From positions 21,716-85,715 of the forward strand of contig NZ_KN676115.1 of NCBI RefSeq assembly GCF_000802185.1: a stretch of DNA of 64,000 nucleotides, read 5' to 3'. The translations under genes were made by a program, and so were the position numbers. Source of the stretch: Belnapia sp. F-4-1. Lineage in GTDB: Bacteria > Pseudomonadota > Alphaproteobacteria > Acetobacterales > Acetobacteraceae. Positions 1-10,108 of the stretch are shown in pieces. How positions within the stretch are numbered: the stretch's first letter is position 1; each line of letters starts with the position of its first letter. The notes under the pieces were generated by a model that saw nothing but the letters and a program-made list of their open reading frames with translations, made no database searches and was not told the origin of the DNA.

Positions 1-39
1 CGTAAGCGTCAGCCGTCAGCGGCCTTGAGATGACGGGGC

Positions 40-516
40 GTGCCTGCCGAGATGGTGGGCATGACGGACGCAGCTGAAGTGGCGGAACCGCTCGGAGCGG
101 GTTCTTACGACGGTCGGAATGGCACGATGCGAGCGCGCCCGGAGCGGGGCGTTCGGGTCGAGGTCCACTCGGTGCGGCGGCGAGAGTGGCCGGACGAGGA
201 CAAGCTGCGAGTAGTGCGCGAGAGCCTGCAGCCGGGTGCGGTGGTGCAGGCGGTGGCGGACCGGAACGGGGTGAGCACGGGGCAGATCTATACCTGGCGC
301 AAGGAGATACTAGCGGCGGCGGTGTCGGGGTTCATGCCGGTGGCGGTGGTGCCGGAGGCGCCGCGTGTGGAAGGACCGAGGCCGGCGCGGGAGGGTGTGG
401 TTGAGGCGCCTGGCGTGATTGAGATTGGCTTTGCCTCCGGTGTGACGGTGCGTGCCAGCGGCCGGGTGGACATGGTGGTACTGCGGGGCGTGCTGGCCGA
501 ACTGGGTGGCCGGTGA
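40..516 (+). CDS. tnpA: IS66 TnpA-type accessory protein
   Basis: Protein of 158 residues. Residues about 50-95 form a helix-turn-helix segment (WPDEDKLRVVRESL... GVSTGQIYTWRKE) typical of the IS66 OrfA/TnpA DNA-binding protein. The C-terminal third ends with the family-typical stretch starting VIEIGFASGVTVRASG. Its stop overlaps the tnpB start by four bases, suggesting coupled translation. Needed with TnpB and TnpC for transposition in characterised IS66 elements. Confidence 0.93.
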   Translation: MPAEMVGMTDAAEVAEPLGAGSYDGRNGTMRARPERGVRVEVHSVRRREWPDEDKLRVVRESLQPGAVVQAVADRNGVSTGQIYTWRKEILAAAVSGFMPVAVVPEAPRVEGPRPAREGVVEAPGVIEIGFASGVTVRASGRVDMVVLRGVLAELGGR

Positions 517-863
517 TGTTTGGCCCGCCGCCTGGCACGCGCGTCTACTTGGCTTGCGGCGCGACGGATATGCGGAAGGGCTTCGATGGTTTGGCAGCCC
601 AGGTGCAGACGGTGCTGGCGCAGGATCCGTACAGCGGCGCGGTATTTTGCTTTCGTGGGCGCCGCGGTGACCTGCTGAAGATTTTGGTTTGGGACGGCCA
701 AGGCCTGGTTCTCGTGGCCAAGAGGTTAGAGAAAGGTCGCTTCGTGTGGCCGCAGGCGACGAGCGGTGTTGTTTCACTCACGCCAGCCATGCTCTCGATG
801 CTTTTGGAGGGGATTGACTGGCGCATGCCGGCCTGGACGGCTCGGCCCGAGGTTGTGGGGTAA
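513..863 (+). CDS. tnpB: IS66 TnpB (IS66 Orf2-like protein)
   Basis: Protein of 116 residues carrying the conserved IS66 Orf2 signatures: VYLACGATDMRKGFDGLAAQ near the start, FCFRGRRGDLLKILVWDGQG in the middle and the KRLEKGRFVWP motif. Full family length. The biochemical role of TnpB is unknown, but it is required for transposition of IS66-type elements. Confidence 0.95.
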   Translation: MMFGPPPGTRVYLACGATDMRKGFDGLAAQVQTVLAQDPYSGAVFCFRGRRGDLLKILVWDGQGLVLVAKRLEKGRFVWPQATSGVVSLTPAMLSMLLEGIDWRMPAWTARPEVVG

Positions 864-875
864 CGCTCCTCTTAT

Positions 876-2528
876 TTGCGGCGACGCGCTGCGGTCAGCG
901 ACGCTGTACGCGTGACCTCCGACCTCGACACCGCGGCATTCCCGGACGATGTGGAGACGCTGCGCGCCCTGCTGGCGCAGCGCGATACGCTCCTTGCCGA
1001 GCGCGACGCTGCCCTGGCTGAACGTGACGCCGAGCTGCGCAATGCAGGCTTTGAGATCGAGAAGCTGAAGGTCCAGCTGGCGGCATTGCGGCACGATCGT
1101 TATGGCCGGTCCTCCGAGAAGCTGGCGGCCGAGGCCGACCAGCTTGAGATGCTGATCGGCGACCTCGAGGAGAACCAGGCTGAGCGCGAGGCTGCGGCGG
1201 AGAAGGAGCGCCAAACCAAAGGCAGGTCCGGCAATCAGCGCAAGCCTGCCACGCGCCGGCCACTGCCCGAGCACCTGCCGCGCGAAATAGTAGTGCACGA
1301 GCCCGTCCTGGCCTGCCGCTGCGGCTGCACCGATCCCGCCCGCCTGACGCGGCTCGGCGAGAGTATCACGGAGGTGCTGGAGAAGCTTCCGGCCAGGCTG
1401 AAGGTGATCCGGCATATCCGGCCGCGCTATGCCTGCCGGGCCTGCGAGGCCATGCTGCAGGCACCTGCGCCAGCCCTGCCCATTGAACGGGGCCGGCCCG
1501 GGCCCGGCTTGGTGGCCCATGTGCTGGTCTCGAAGTATCTCGACGGCCTGCCCCTCTACCGTCTCTCAGGCATCCTGGCGCGCGAGGGGGTGGAGGTCGA
1601 GCGCCAAACCTTGGCCGACTGGGTGGGCCACGGCGCCTGGTGGCTGCGGCCGCTGGCCGAGGCGATCGGCACCTATGCTCTGGCGCAGGGCGTGATCTGG
1701 ACCGATGACACCACCATTCGCGTCCTCGCCCCGGGGCGCGGCCGAACCCGCATCGGTCGGTTTTGGGTCTATGCCTTTGACCCCAGACCCTGGGGCGGCA
1801 CTGGCCCGCCGGCGGCGATCTACTACTACTCGCCGGACCGCAAGGGCGAGCGGCCCCGCGAACACCTGGCCGGCTATCAGGGCTGGCTACATGCCGATGC
1901 GTACGCCGGCTACGACGCGCTGACCGGGGCCAAGGGCGGCAGGCCGCCGCAGATCACGCATGTCGCCTGCATGGCCCATGCGCGGCGCGAGCTGTTCAAG
2001 GTCTACGAGAGCACCAGGTCACCGATCGCCGAGGAGGCCTTGCGTCGGATCGGCGAGCTCTACGCCATCGAGGCGGCGCTCAACGGCCAGTCGCCCGAGC
2101 AGCGCCGCGCGGCGCGCCAGATACAATGCAAGCCGCTGCTGGATACCCTACATGCCTGGATGCTGGAGCAGCGGCGCCGGCTGTCGGGCAAGTCAACGAT
2201 CGGCAAGGCGCTGCAGTATGCGCTGAACCGTTGGGATGCGCTGTCGCGCTATGTCGAAGATGGCAAGCTCTCGATCGATAACAACCTCGCCGAGCGGCAG
2301 CTGAGAGGCATTGCCGTGACGCGGAAAAACTATCTATTCGTCGGTAGCGACGCAGGTGGGCAACGCGCCGCGATTATCTACACCATCGCCGAAACCGCAA
2401 AGCTGAACGGTCTGGATCCAGAGGCCTACATCGCCGCCGTTCTCGACCGCCTGGCGCATGGTCATCCCATCAGCCGTCTCGACGAACTCCTGCCCTGGAA
2501 CTTCACGGCGCAGCGTCAACCTGCCTGA
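876..2528 (+). CDS. tnpC: IS66 transposase TnpC
   Basis: DDE transposase of up to 550 residues. It has an N-terminal coiled coil rich in RDTLLAERDA-type heptads (about 25-95), a Cys zinc finger (CRCGC... CRACE, about 155-195), and a DDE core with WTDDTTIRVLAP and DAYAGYDAL. The C-terminal IS66 signature DNNLAERQLRGIAVTRKNYL holds the catalytic Glu. The first codon at 876 is TTG; GTG at 912 is an equally reasonable start. The frame is intact, so the element is probably active. Confidence 0.95.
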   Translation: MRRRAAVSDAVRVTSDLDTAAFPDDVETLRALLAQRDTLLAERDAALAERDAELRNAGFEIEKLKVQLAALRHDRYGRSSEKLAAEADQLEMLIGDLEENQAEREAAAEKERQTKGRSGNQRKPATRRPLPEHLPREIVVHEPVLACRCGCTDPARLTRLGESITEVLEKLPARLKVIRHIRPRYACRACEAMLQAPAPALPIERGRPGPGLVAHVLVSKYLDGLPLYRLSGILAREGVEVERQTLADWVGHGAWWLRPLAEAIGTYALAQGVIWTDDTTIRVLAPGRGRTRIGRFWVYAFDPRPWGGTGPPAAIYYYSPDRKGERPREHLAGYQGWLHADAYAGYDALTGAKGGRPPQITHVACMAHARRELFKVYESTRSPIAEEALRRIGELYAIEAALNGQSPEQRRAARQIQCKPLLDTLHAWMLEQRRRLSGKSTIGKALQYALNRWDALSRYVEDGKLSIDNNLAERQLRGIAVTRKNYLFVGSDAGGQRAAIIYTIAETAKLNGLDPEAYIAAVLDRLAHGHPISRLDELLPWNFTAQRQPA

Positions 2529-2545
2529 ATGGGCTGACGCTTACG

Positions 2546-3149
2546 TGGGACCGCATCCTGGCGGCGCTGCAGGCCGAGGCGGAGGCGGCAGGCCAGATCG
2601 ACTGGGACCTGCACTTCGTGGACGCAACCGTGATCCGCGCTCATCAGCACGCCGCCGGCGCTCGCCGAGACGGCGCCGTCGGGGGGTGAGGCGCAGGCCA
2701 AGGAGGCGCTGGGCCGCAGTCAGGGCGGGTTCTCGACCAAGCTGCACCTGCGAGCCGAGGGCAACGGCCGGCCGATCACGGCGGTGCTGACCGGCGGCGA
2801 GCGGCACGAGCAGATGGCGCTTGAGGCGCTGCTGGATCAGGGGGCGATCCGCCGCCCTGGCGGGGGCCGGCCTCGTCTGCGGCCACGGTGCGCCGCCGGC
2901 GACAAGGGCTACAGCAGCCCGACCGCGCGCGGTCGACTGCGTCGGCGTCACATCCGGGCCGTGATCCCGAGCAAGAGCAACCAGCGCCGGCAGCCCCACT
3001 TCGACCGCACCGCGTACCGCCGTCGCAATCTGGTCGAGCGCCTGATCAACCGCCTCAAGCAGTTCCGCCGCATCGCCACACGCTACGAGACGCGCGCGGC
3101 CAACTACCTCGGCATGGTTCACATCGGCATGCTTCTACTGTGGCTCTAA
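2546..3149 (+). pseudogene. IS5-family transposase, 5'-truncated and frameshifted
   Basis: Begins abruptly at the IS66 copy 1 right end. Frame 1 reads WDRILAALQAEAEAAG... HFVDATVIRAHQHAAG and reaches a stop near 2688. The continuation is in another frame (ALGRSQGGFSTKLHLRAEGN... GYSSPTARGRLRRR... NLVERLINRLKQFRRIATRYE), which runs intact to 3149. The shift lies at about 2655. The C-terminal DDE segment is typical of IS5-family transposases. The element's right end is probably near 3167 (CTTTGCAGACACGCCCTA). Non-functional. Confidence 0.85.
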
Positions 3150-3190
3150 CCTTTGCAGACACGCCCTAGGCGCATCCGCCGCAAACTCGT

Positions 3191-5098
<1,908 letters not shown>

Positions 5099-5380
5099 CT
5101 ACCAACCCGTGCTGCGCCGCATCCGGCGCAGCCGAGGGAGGCCGCACCAGTCCAGCGTAAATTCAGGATGAGTGACATGGGTGACTTGGGGTCCGCTGAA
5201 AACCTCTTTAGCCGCGCGGCTGCTATGCTGGGCTGCGTCCGACTGGACGGGAGTGGCGCGCAGGAGCTGGGCCGGTGGCAGTATTGGCTAAGGTCGAAAA
5301 TCGGCTGTTTGATTGCCACAGTTTTTTGACCTAAACTAACACTTCGCTGATCCGGGCATCGGTTTCCCGCCACCATGCAG

Positions 5381-5499
5381 CTAGAGGCTGTTATGAACCG
5401 CGGATAAGTTATTGAGAATCAAGGCTTTTCTGACCCAGCCTCCTAAGCAAAAGCTGAACGAAATCAGTGGGTTGGGTTGAGGTCCATAACACCCTCTAG
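5381..5499. repeat. 119-bp MITE-like repeat, copy A
   Basis: Starts and ends with CTAG. Inside these tetranucleotides are imperfect inverted ends, AGGCTGTTATGAAC on the left and the complement of AGGGTGTTATGGAC on the right. The 111-bp body has no ORF. Copy B (6781-6899) differs at five positions. Short size, terminal inverted repeats and a palindromic 4-bp flank are the features of a miniature inverted-repeat transposable element mobilised in trans. Confidence 0.8.
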
Positions 5500-5787
5500 G
5501 CGAACTACAAGTCGCGGGTCATTACAGGATGGAACAGACTTCCGTTCCCAATCGAGCGCGAACACGGTCTTGCCGACCTGCCATGCAGGATGCTGCAGCA
5601 AATGCAGTTGTCAGAACCGCCAAGCGCATCGGACCGGCCGCTTGGAAAGCCTCCAGTTCGGTCCAACCCGAGCAAGCCGTTCTGATGGACGCAGACGATA
5701 TGGCTGCACTCCAGCGTCTCCAACCGGATGTCGCCTAAAAGGCTCGGGCTTGGTGCAGTTCGGCTTCCAACAGCCCACGAGGTCTAA
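5500..5787. other. Intergenic stretch without a convincing gene
   Basis: Short ORFs exist on both strands (for example 5529-5738, plus, 69 codons), but none has a recognisable motif or clear ribosome-binding site. It lies between MITE copy A and the 3' end of the regulator gene. Confidence 0.4.
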
Positions 5788-6546
5788 TTATCCCTCGTCC
5801 ATCCCGAGACGGGCCCGCGCGGCGTGCTCGACCTCGTCCAACCGCCCGGCGCGCAACGCCTCAGTGGGCGTCGTCGCCAGATTGGGATCGGGTTCGAGCA
5901 GGAACTGAAGAGCAGACCACGGTCCGGCTTTGGCCGTTTCGAAGGCATGTATTACTCGGTCGATACCAGGCAACACGCTGAGCCTTCCGGTATCATCAGC
6001 TTTGGTGAACTGGAGCTTCGGGAGGAGCATTTCGCGGTCCGACATCACCCCCAGTGCCATGCCAGCCAGGAGCTGTTGCTGCATGGCCCGCTCGGTAATC
6101 TGCAAGGCTTCAGCCGCATCGATCAGCTTGAGGACGCCGCCCGCCTTGCGGATCAGTGCGCGGGACAACTTGGCGAACTTCCCGTCGCAGTCTGCTGTCA
6201 GTATGACATCACCCAGCTCATGGTTGGCGTTGGCCGCCATAGTCTGACCAAGCATCTCCAGTTTCAGAGTCATCCCACGAATGGCCTCCCCGAGGTCCTG
6301 CTCCGCCGCGAAAAGCAGACGCTCGTGGTTGGGCAACAACCCCATCAGCATATCAAATGCACGCTTCTGCGTCGGAGCATCAAAGAAACCCGCTCCCGCT
6401 GGTGCCCGTAACACCGCAATCACCTCAGCCAGCCGAATGTCCGCAGTATGCATCAACTTTGCATACCACTCGTCGCATCTGCCCCTGCTGGGTCGGGTAT
6501 GCTGGCGTCGGCGGCCTGCTGGCCGTGCGGCATGGTCACTGCTCAT
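5788..6546 (-). CDS. HTH regulator with C-terminal MbcA/ParS/Xre-like (DUF2384-type) domain
   Basis: The open frame extends upstream to 6756, but the first 70 codons look non-coding, so ATG at 6546 is chosen; a later ATG is also possible. The middle has GGVLKLIDAAEALQITERAM, resembling a winged or simple HTH that precedes this domain in related regulators. The C-terminus (GPWSALQFLLEPDPNLATTP then TEALRAGRLDEVEHAARARL) matches the pattern W-L-FL-P-NP-L-TP-EALRAG of the Xre/MbcA/ParS toxin-binding domain. In toxin-antitoxin pairs this domain binds RES-type toxins, but no RES toxin gene is seen next to it. It may be a solitary regulator or an antitoxin orphan. The gene is bracketed by the two MITE copies, which could have moved it or supplied promoter and terminator sequence. 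Confidence 0.6.
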   Translation of the reverse strand: MSSDHAARPAGRRRQHTRPSRGRCDEWYAKLMHTADIRLAEVIAVLRAPAGAGFFDAPTQKRAFDMLMGLLPNHERLLFAAEQDLGEAIRGMTLKLEMLGQTMAANANHELGDVILTADCDGKFAKLSRALIRKAGGVLKLIDAAEALQITERAMQQQLLAGMALGVMSDREMLLPKLQFTKADDTGRLSVLPGIDRVIHAFETAKAGPWSALQFLLEPDPNLATTPTEALRAGRLDEVEHAARARLGMDEG

Positions 6547-6780
6547 GAGGGCTGCCACCGCCTCAACTGTCTCGATGAACAGCCCCTCGCTCGCCAGCAC
6601 CGAGGGTTCTACATCCTTACAGTTCGGGGATGACCCTCGGGCCTTTTCCACATGCGGCACCTGAGTTCTGAACTTGGGAGCTAGATATCTAGCATGCGCC
6701 GTCAATCTGGCTGAGGAAACGTCTCGATGGTGGCAAGGTTCACAATAAACCGCCACGCCCAGTAAGTGTGGGTATCCATC

Positions 6781-6899
6781 CTAGAGGCTGTTATGAACCG
6801 CGGATAAGTTATTGAGACTCAAGGCTTTTCTGGCCCAGCCTCCTGAGCAAAAGTTGAACGAAATCAGTGGGTTGGGTTAAGGTCCATAACACCCTCTAG
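6781..6899. repeat. 119-bp MITE-like repeat, copy B
   Basis: Same orientation, length and CTAG boundaries as copy A at 5381-5499, with 114 of 119 positions identical by eye. Its right CTAG (6896-6899) is also the left target flank of the IS1182-type element beginning at 6900. Confidence 0.8.
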
Positions 6900-8345
6900 C
6901 AGCTTGTCGGATTCCCATCTGGCCTGAAATGGGCGAATCTGGCGGGCATGACAGGGTTCATTCCGTTCAGCCGCGAGCAGGCCTTTCTGCTGCCGCCGGA
7001 TGCCAAGGACTGGTTGCCGGCGGACGACGTGGCGCACTTCGTAGTGGCGGCGGTGGACCGGGTGCCGCTCGGCGCCTTTGCGGTGCGGCCGATCCCGGGC
7101 GGCAAGGCGCAGTATCACCCGCGCCTGCTGCTGGCGCTGCTGATCTACTGCTATGCGAACGGCATCTTCTCCTCGCGGCGGATCGAGCGGGCGACCCACC
7201 GCGACATTGGGGTGCGCTACGTGGCGGCGAACCTGCACCCCGACCACGACACCATTGCCGCCTTCCGCCGGGCCAACCGCGCTGCCTTCGAGGCGGCCTT
7301 CCTGCAGGTGCTGCTGCTGGCGCGCGAGAGCGGCCTGCTGCGGCTCGGGACGGTTTCGATCGACGGCACCAAGCTCGACGCCAACGCCTCCAAGATCCGC
7401 TCGGTGCGGTATGACCGCGCCAAGGCGCTGCGCGTCAGGCTCGCTGCCGACATCACCGACCTGACCAACCGCGCCGAGGCGGCCGACGCTGAGGCCCAGC
7501 CCGACCCGCAGGCGCTGCCCGCTGAGATCGCCAGGCGCGAGGCGCTCAAGGCCAAGCTCGATGCCGCCTGCGCCCGGCTGGAGGCCGAGGCCCGTGCCGA
7601 AGCCGAGGCCGCCCGACCCGAGTATGACGCCAAGCGCGCCGCCTACGAGGCCAAGACGGGCCGGCGGGGCCGCCCGCCCAAGCCGCCCAAGGACGATCCG
7701 CCGCCCGAGCGGCAGTCCAACCTCACCGACCCCGACAGCGCGCTGATGCGCCGCTCCGACGCCCATGAGTACCGCCAGGCCTACAACGCCCAGGCTGTGG
7801 TCTGCGCCGAGGGCTCGCAGCTGATCCTCGCCACCGGCGTCGTCGCCACCTCGGCCGATGCGCCGAGCTTTGCCGCAACCATCCTCGGCATGGAGGGCGG
7901 CATCGGCCTGCCACAGACCGTCCTCGCCGACACCGGCTTCGCCTCAGGCGAGGCAGTTGCCGCCCTCGAGGCGCACGGGATCGAGCCGCTGGTCGCCATC
8001 GGCCGGACCCAGCCGCACCGCGCCTACGACTTCCGGCCGCCACCCCAGCCCAGGACGCCACGCCGCATCACCGAGCCCTGGCGCCTCGCCATGGTGGCCA
8101 AGCTCGAAACCCCTAATGCCAAAGCCCGCTACGCCCGTCGCAAGCAGACCGTCGAGCCCGTCTTCGGCACCATCAAGTCAGCCCTCGGCTTCACCCGCTT
8201 CCACCTCCGCGGCCTCGCCAAGGTCACCAGCGAGTGGACCCTCGTCGCCCTCGCCTACAACTGCCGCAGGCTCCACAACCTGCGGCTCGCAGCCTGATCG
8301 CGCCTCAACCCTCGGCCTGACACCAAGTGCAAATCCGACAGGCTG
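6900..8345 (+). mobile_element. IS1182-family element (complete, 1,446 bp)
   Basis: Inverted ends CAGCTTGTCGGATT (6900-6913) and the complement of CAGCCTGTCGGATT (8332-8345). It is flanked on both sides by CTAG (6896-6899 and 8346-8349), the 4-bp palindromic target expected for IS1182-type elements. It contains one intact transposase gene. Confidence 0.92.
6948..8297 (+). CDS. IS1182-family DDE transposase
   Basis: Protein of 449 residues. The N-terminal DUF772-type domain reads PIPGGKAQYHPRLLLALLIYC and YANGIFSSRRIERATHRDIG. Catalytic-core motifs include TVSIDGTKLDANASKIR (first Asp), LADTGFASGEAV (second Asp) and the C-terminal RYARRKQTVEPVFGTIKSAL holding the Glu. A charged helical insert (about 165-260, rich in Ala and Glu) separates the first two Asp residues. 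The frame is intact and full length. Confidence 0.95.
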   Translation: MTGFIPFSREQAFLLPPDAKDWLPADDVAHFVVAAVDRVPLGAFAVRPIPGGKAQYHPRLLLALLIYCYANGIFSSRRIERATHRDIGVRYVAANLHPDHDTIAAFRRANRAAFEAAFLQVLLLARESGLLRLGTVSIDGTKLDANASKIRSVRYDRAKALRVRLAADITDLTNRAEAADAEAQPDPQALPAEIARREALKAKLDAACARLEAEARAEAEAARPEYDAKRAAYEAKTGRRGRPPKPPKDDPPPERQSNLTDPDSALMRRSDAHEYRQAYNAQAVVCAEGSQLILATGVVATSADAPSFAATILGMEGGIGLPQTVLADTGFASGEAVAALEAHGIEPLVAIGRTQPHRAYDFRPPPQPRTPRRITEPWRLAMVAKLETPNAKARYARRKQTVEPVFGTIKSALGFTRFHLRGLAKVTSEWTLVALAYNCRRLHNLRLAA

Positions 8346-8349
8346 CTAG

Positions 8350-8557
8350 GGGGAGCCGGTCGCTCTCGAGAACAGGTGCGAGAGCAGGCAATGTATTTTA
8401 GCGGCTTGTTGCCATAGCCAGAGGCATCCGTAACGTTGCTTGCGGTTGCGGGTAACGTAGCAGGAGGCGGCGGACCACGCTCGGCTATAGCTCTGTGTTC
8501 TCGCCGCTGACCAATGTGGTCTACCGCCCGCGGTAACGCTGGTGAAGCGAGCGGTGC
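8350..8557. other. AT-poor intergenic DNA beyond repA with three iteron-like repeats
   Basis: Three copies of an 11-bp motif lie in the same direction: CGTAACGTTGC (8429-8439), GGTAACGTAGC (8451-8461) and GGTAACGCTGG (8532-8542). Direct repeats beside a RepA-type gene can be initiator-binding iterons, but these are few, spaced irregularly and lie at the 3' side of repA. Origin function is only a possibility. Confidence 0.25.
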
Positions 8558-9871
8558 TCAGCGCCAGCCGACCGCCGGAACCTTGCGAACGCGCCGGTAA
8601 ATACCCTCCGGGGAGGCGATGTTCCCCTCCCAAACATCGTCGATGAGGTCGCGGTTTGCCATGACCCAGGCCGAGACACGCTCGAACTCCCGCTCGGGAA
8701 TACCGCCGATTACCTGCATGACGACGGGTTCTAATGCCAGGACGGTCAGCCGGTCGGGATGAAAGCGCGCATCAGGGGTAATACCGACCACGACATCACG
8801 GTCACCATTGGCTTGCCGAAGCCAGATAACCTGGTTCAACCCAGTCAGATGAGGACGGAGACTGACCGGCCCCAGTGCAGATTGAGTAGGAGTGCCGGTT
8901 GCGGTATGGCTGACGACCGGGGGCGCCTGCGGCTTTGGGTCAGCCTCTCGTCCCGCTCGGTTCTCAGCATCCGGCGCTGTCGGCGGCCGATCCGGTGGGT
9001 CCGAGGATTCAATGCGGGGCGATTGGACGGGAGCTGTTGTTTGGTCCTTCTGCGGAGTTGGGTTGGGAGCGGCTTCAGCAACCTCCGCTTCAACCGGGCG
9101 AAGGCTGACTCCCTCATCACCCACCGCGACGGCAATCGAGAGATCCGCCGCGAAGACTTGCCGCAAAGCTTCTTCAAAAACAGACCTGAAAGCGCTGCTG
9201 TCCTGCTCGGCCTCACCGAACCTGTCCTGCAGGTCTTGCCAGGTGGTTGAGGCGATTTGACCCGCTGTCACATGGGTCAGGGCATGCCTGATCCACGCAT
9301 AAGCGTCCAGCGCTGTCGGGGAGTTCGCCAGCTCCCTTACGATGCGGCGGTTCAGCGGAATCGCGCTCTCGATTAAGCTCGAGTGAAAACGAGCATTCAG
9401 CCGAAGGCTGGAACGCCAATCTTTCTTGGGGGTGCGCGGCTTACTCCGCGCATCGAAAAGAGTCAGCTCTGGTCCGCCGTTGAGGGATACCATGACCTTC
9501 GCTGAGGCGAGGCGTGCGAGCTGCTTGCTAATCTCATCCACGGTTGTCTGGTCGGTACCAATCCCAATCTCGGATGCCAGCACAGCGGCGCTCGGCCCGA
9601 GGCTTATCACAGGGTCACGGCTTCTTACGGCAGCATCGCAAATGCACATAGCAAGCAGCCGAAGATAGGTTCCGCTCGGTCCCGCGGGGCCATCGGGGCC
9701 GGGAATAATGGTAACCGCCGCCGTCCCGACAGCGCGATGCCAGGTATCCTCCGCAACGCCAAGCGGTAACGCGAGCTGACAGAATGCGGCGTGATACCAC
9801 AACACATGCTCGTCGGGAGGTATGGCTGCGACATTGGCCGCCAGCGAGCGCGGCTTGGTAATTTGCGTCAT
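8558..9871 (-). CDS. repA: Plasmid replication initiator, RepA_C-type
   Basis: The open frame begins at 9928, but ATG at 9871 (MTQITKPRSLAANVAAIPPD) is the likely start; 437 residues. The N-terminal third carries YLRLLAMCICDAAVRSRDPV and a region before the core resembling a winged helix. Residues about 150-260 match the RepA_C family: KKDWRSSLRLNARFHSSLIE, then PLNRRIVRELANSPTALDAY, AWIRHALTH and TWQDLQDRFG. A Pro-rich linker follows. An unusual C-terminal extension (about 350-437, WLRQANGDRDVVVGITPDAR... REFERVSAWVMANRDLIDD) is not part of the core family. This protein class binds iterons and starts replication of plasmids in alphaproteobacteria. No parA/parB pair is present in the window. 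Confidence 0.75.
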   Translation of the reverse strand: MTQITKPRSLAANVAAIPPDEHVLWYHAAFCQLALPLGVAEDTWHRAVGTAAVTIIPGPDGPAGPSGTYLRLLAMCICDAAVRSRDPVISLGPSAAVLASEIGIGTDQTTVDEISKQLARLASAKVMVSLNGGPELTLFDARSKPRTPKKDWRSSLRLNARFHSSLIESAIPLNRRIVRELANSPTALDAYAWIRHALTHVTAGQIASTTWQDLQDRFGEAEQDSSAFRSVFEEALRQVFAADLSIAVAVGDEGVSLRPVEAEVAEAAPNPTPQKDQTTAPVQSPRIESSDPPDRPPTAPDAENRAGREADPKPQAPPVVSHTATGTPTQSALGPVSLRPHLTGLNQVIWLRQANGDRDVVVGITPDARFHPDRLTVLALEPVVMQVIGGIPEREFERVSAWVMANRDLIDDVWEGNIASPEGIYRRVRKVPAVGWR

Positions 9872-10108
9872 GCTTGTTGTAACTCGGATTGCGCTGGGAT
9901 GATTAGATGCGTTCCCGCTACACACCAAGACAGAGGGTAGGGGAGCGCAGTCATCGTCCCACCAAATGGCGGCTCATCTGTGCTTCTGCAAGCATGTTGG
10001 TGGCCGATAGGGAGGCATCGGTCTCGCTTGTCCTCACGCCCTGGACGACACCCGACGGCACCTGGGGCGGGCCGTTGTGGCAGCTCAGGGACAGTGTCGA
10101 CGGCATGG

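Larger units (their letters stand above)
2..2544 (+). mobile_element. IS66-family element, copy 1 (complete, 2,543 bp)
   Basis: Bounded by the inverted repeat GTAAGCGTCAGCC at 2-14 and its complement at 2532-2544. It carries the classical IS66 set tnpA-tnpB-tnpC. Copies 2 (18088-20630) and 3 (52014-54556) have exactly the same length and ends. It sits inside an IS5-type transposase gene whose 3' part follows at 2546; the other half and the left target duplication lie outside the window. Confidence 0.95.
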
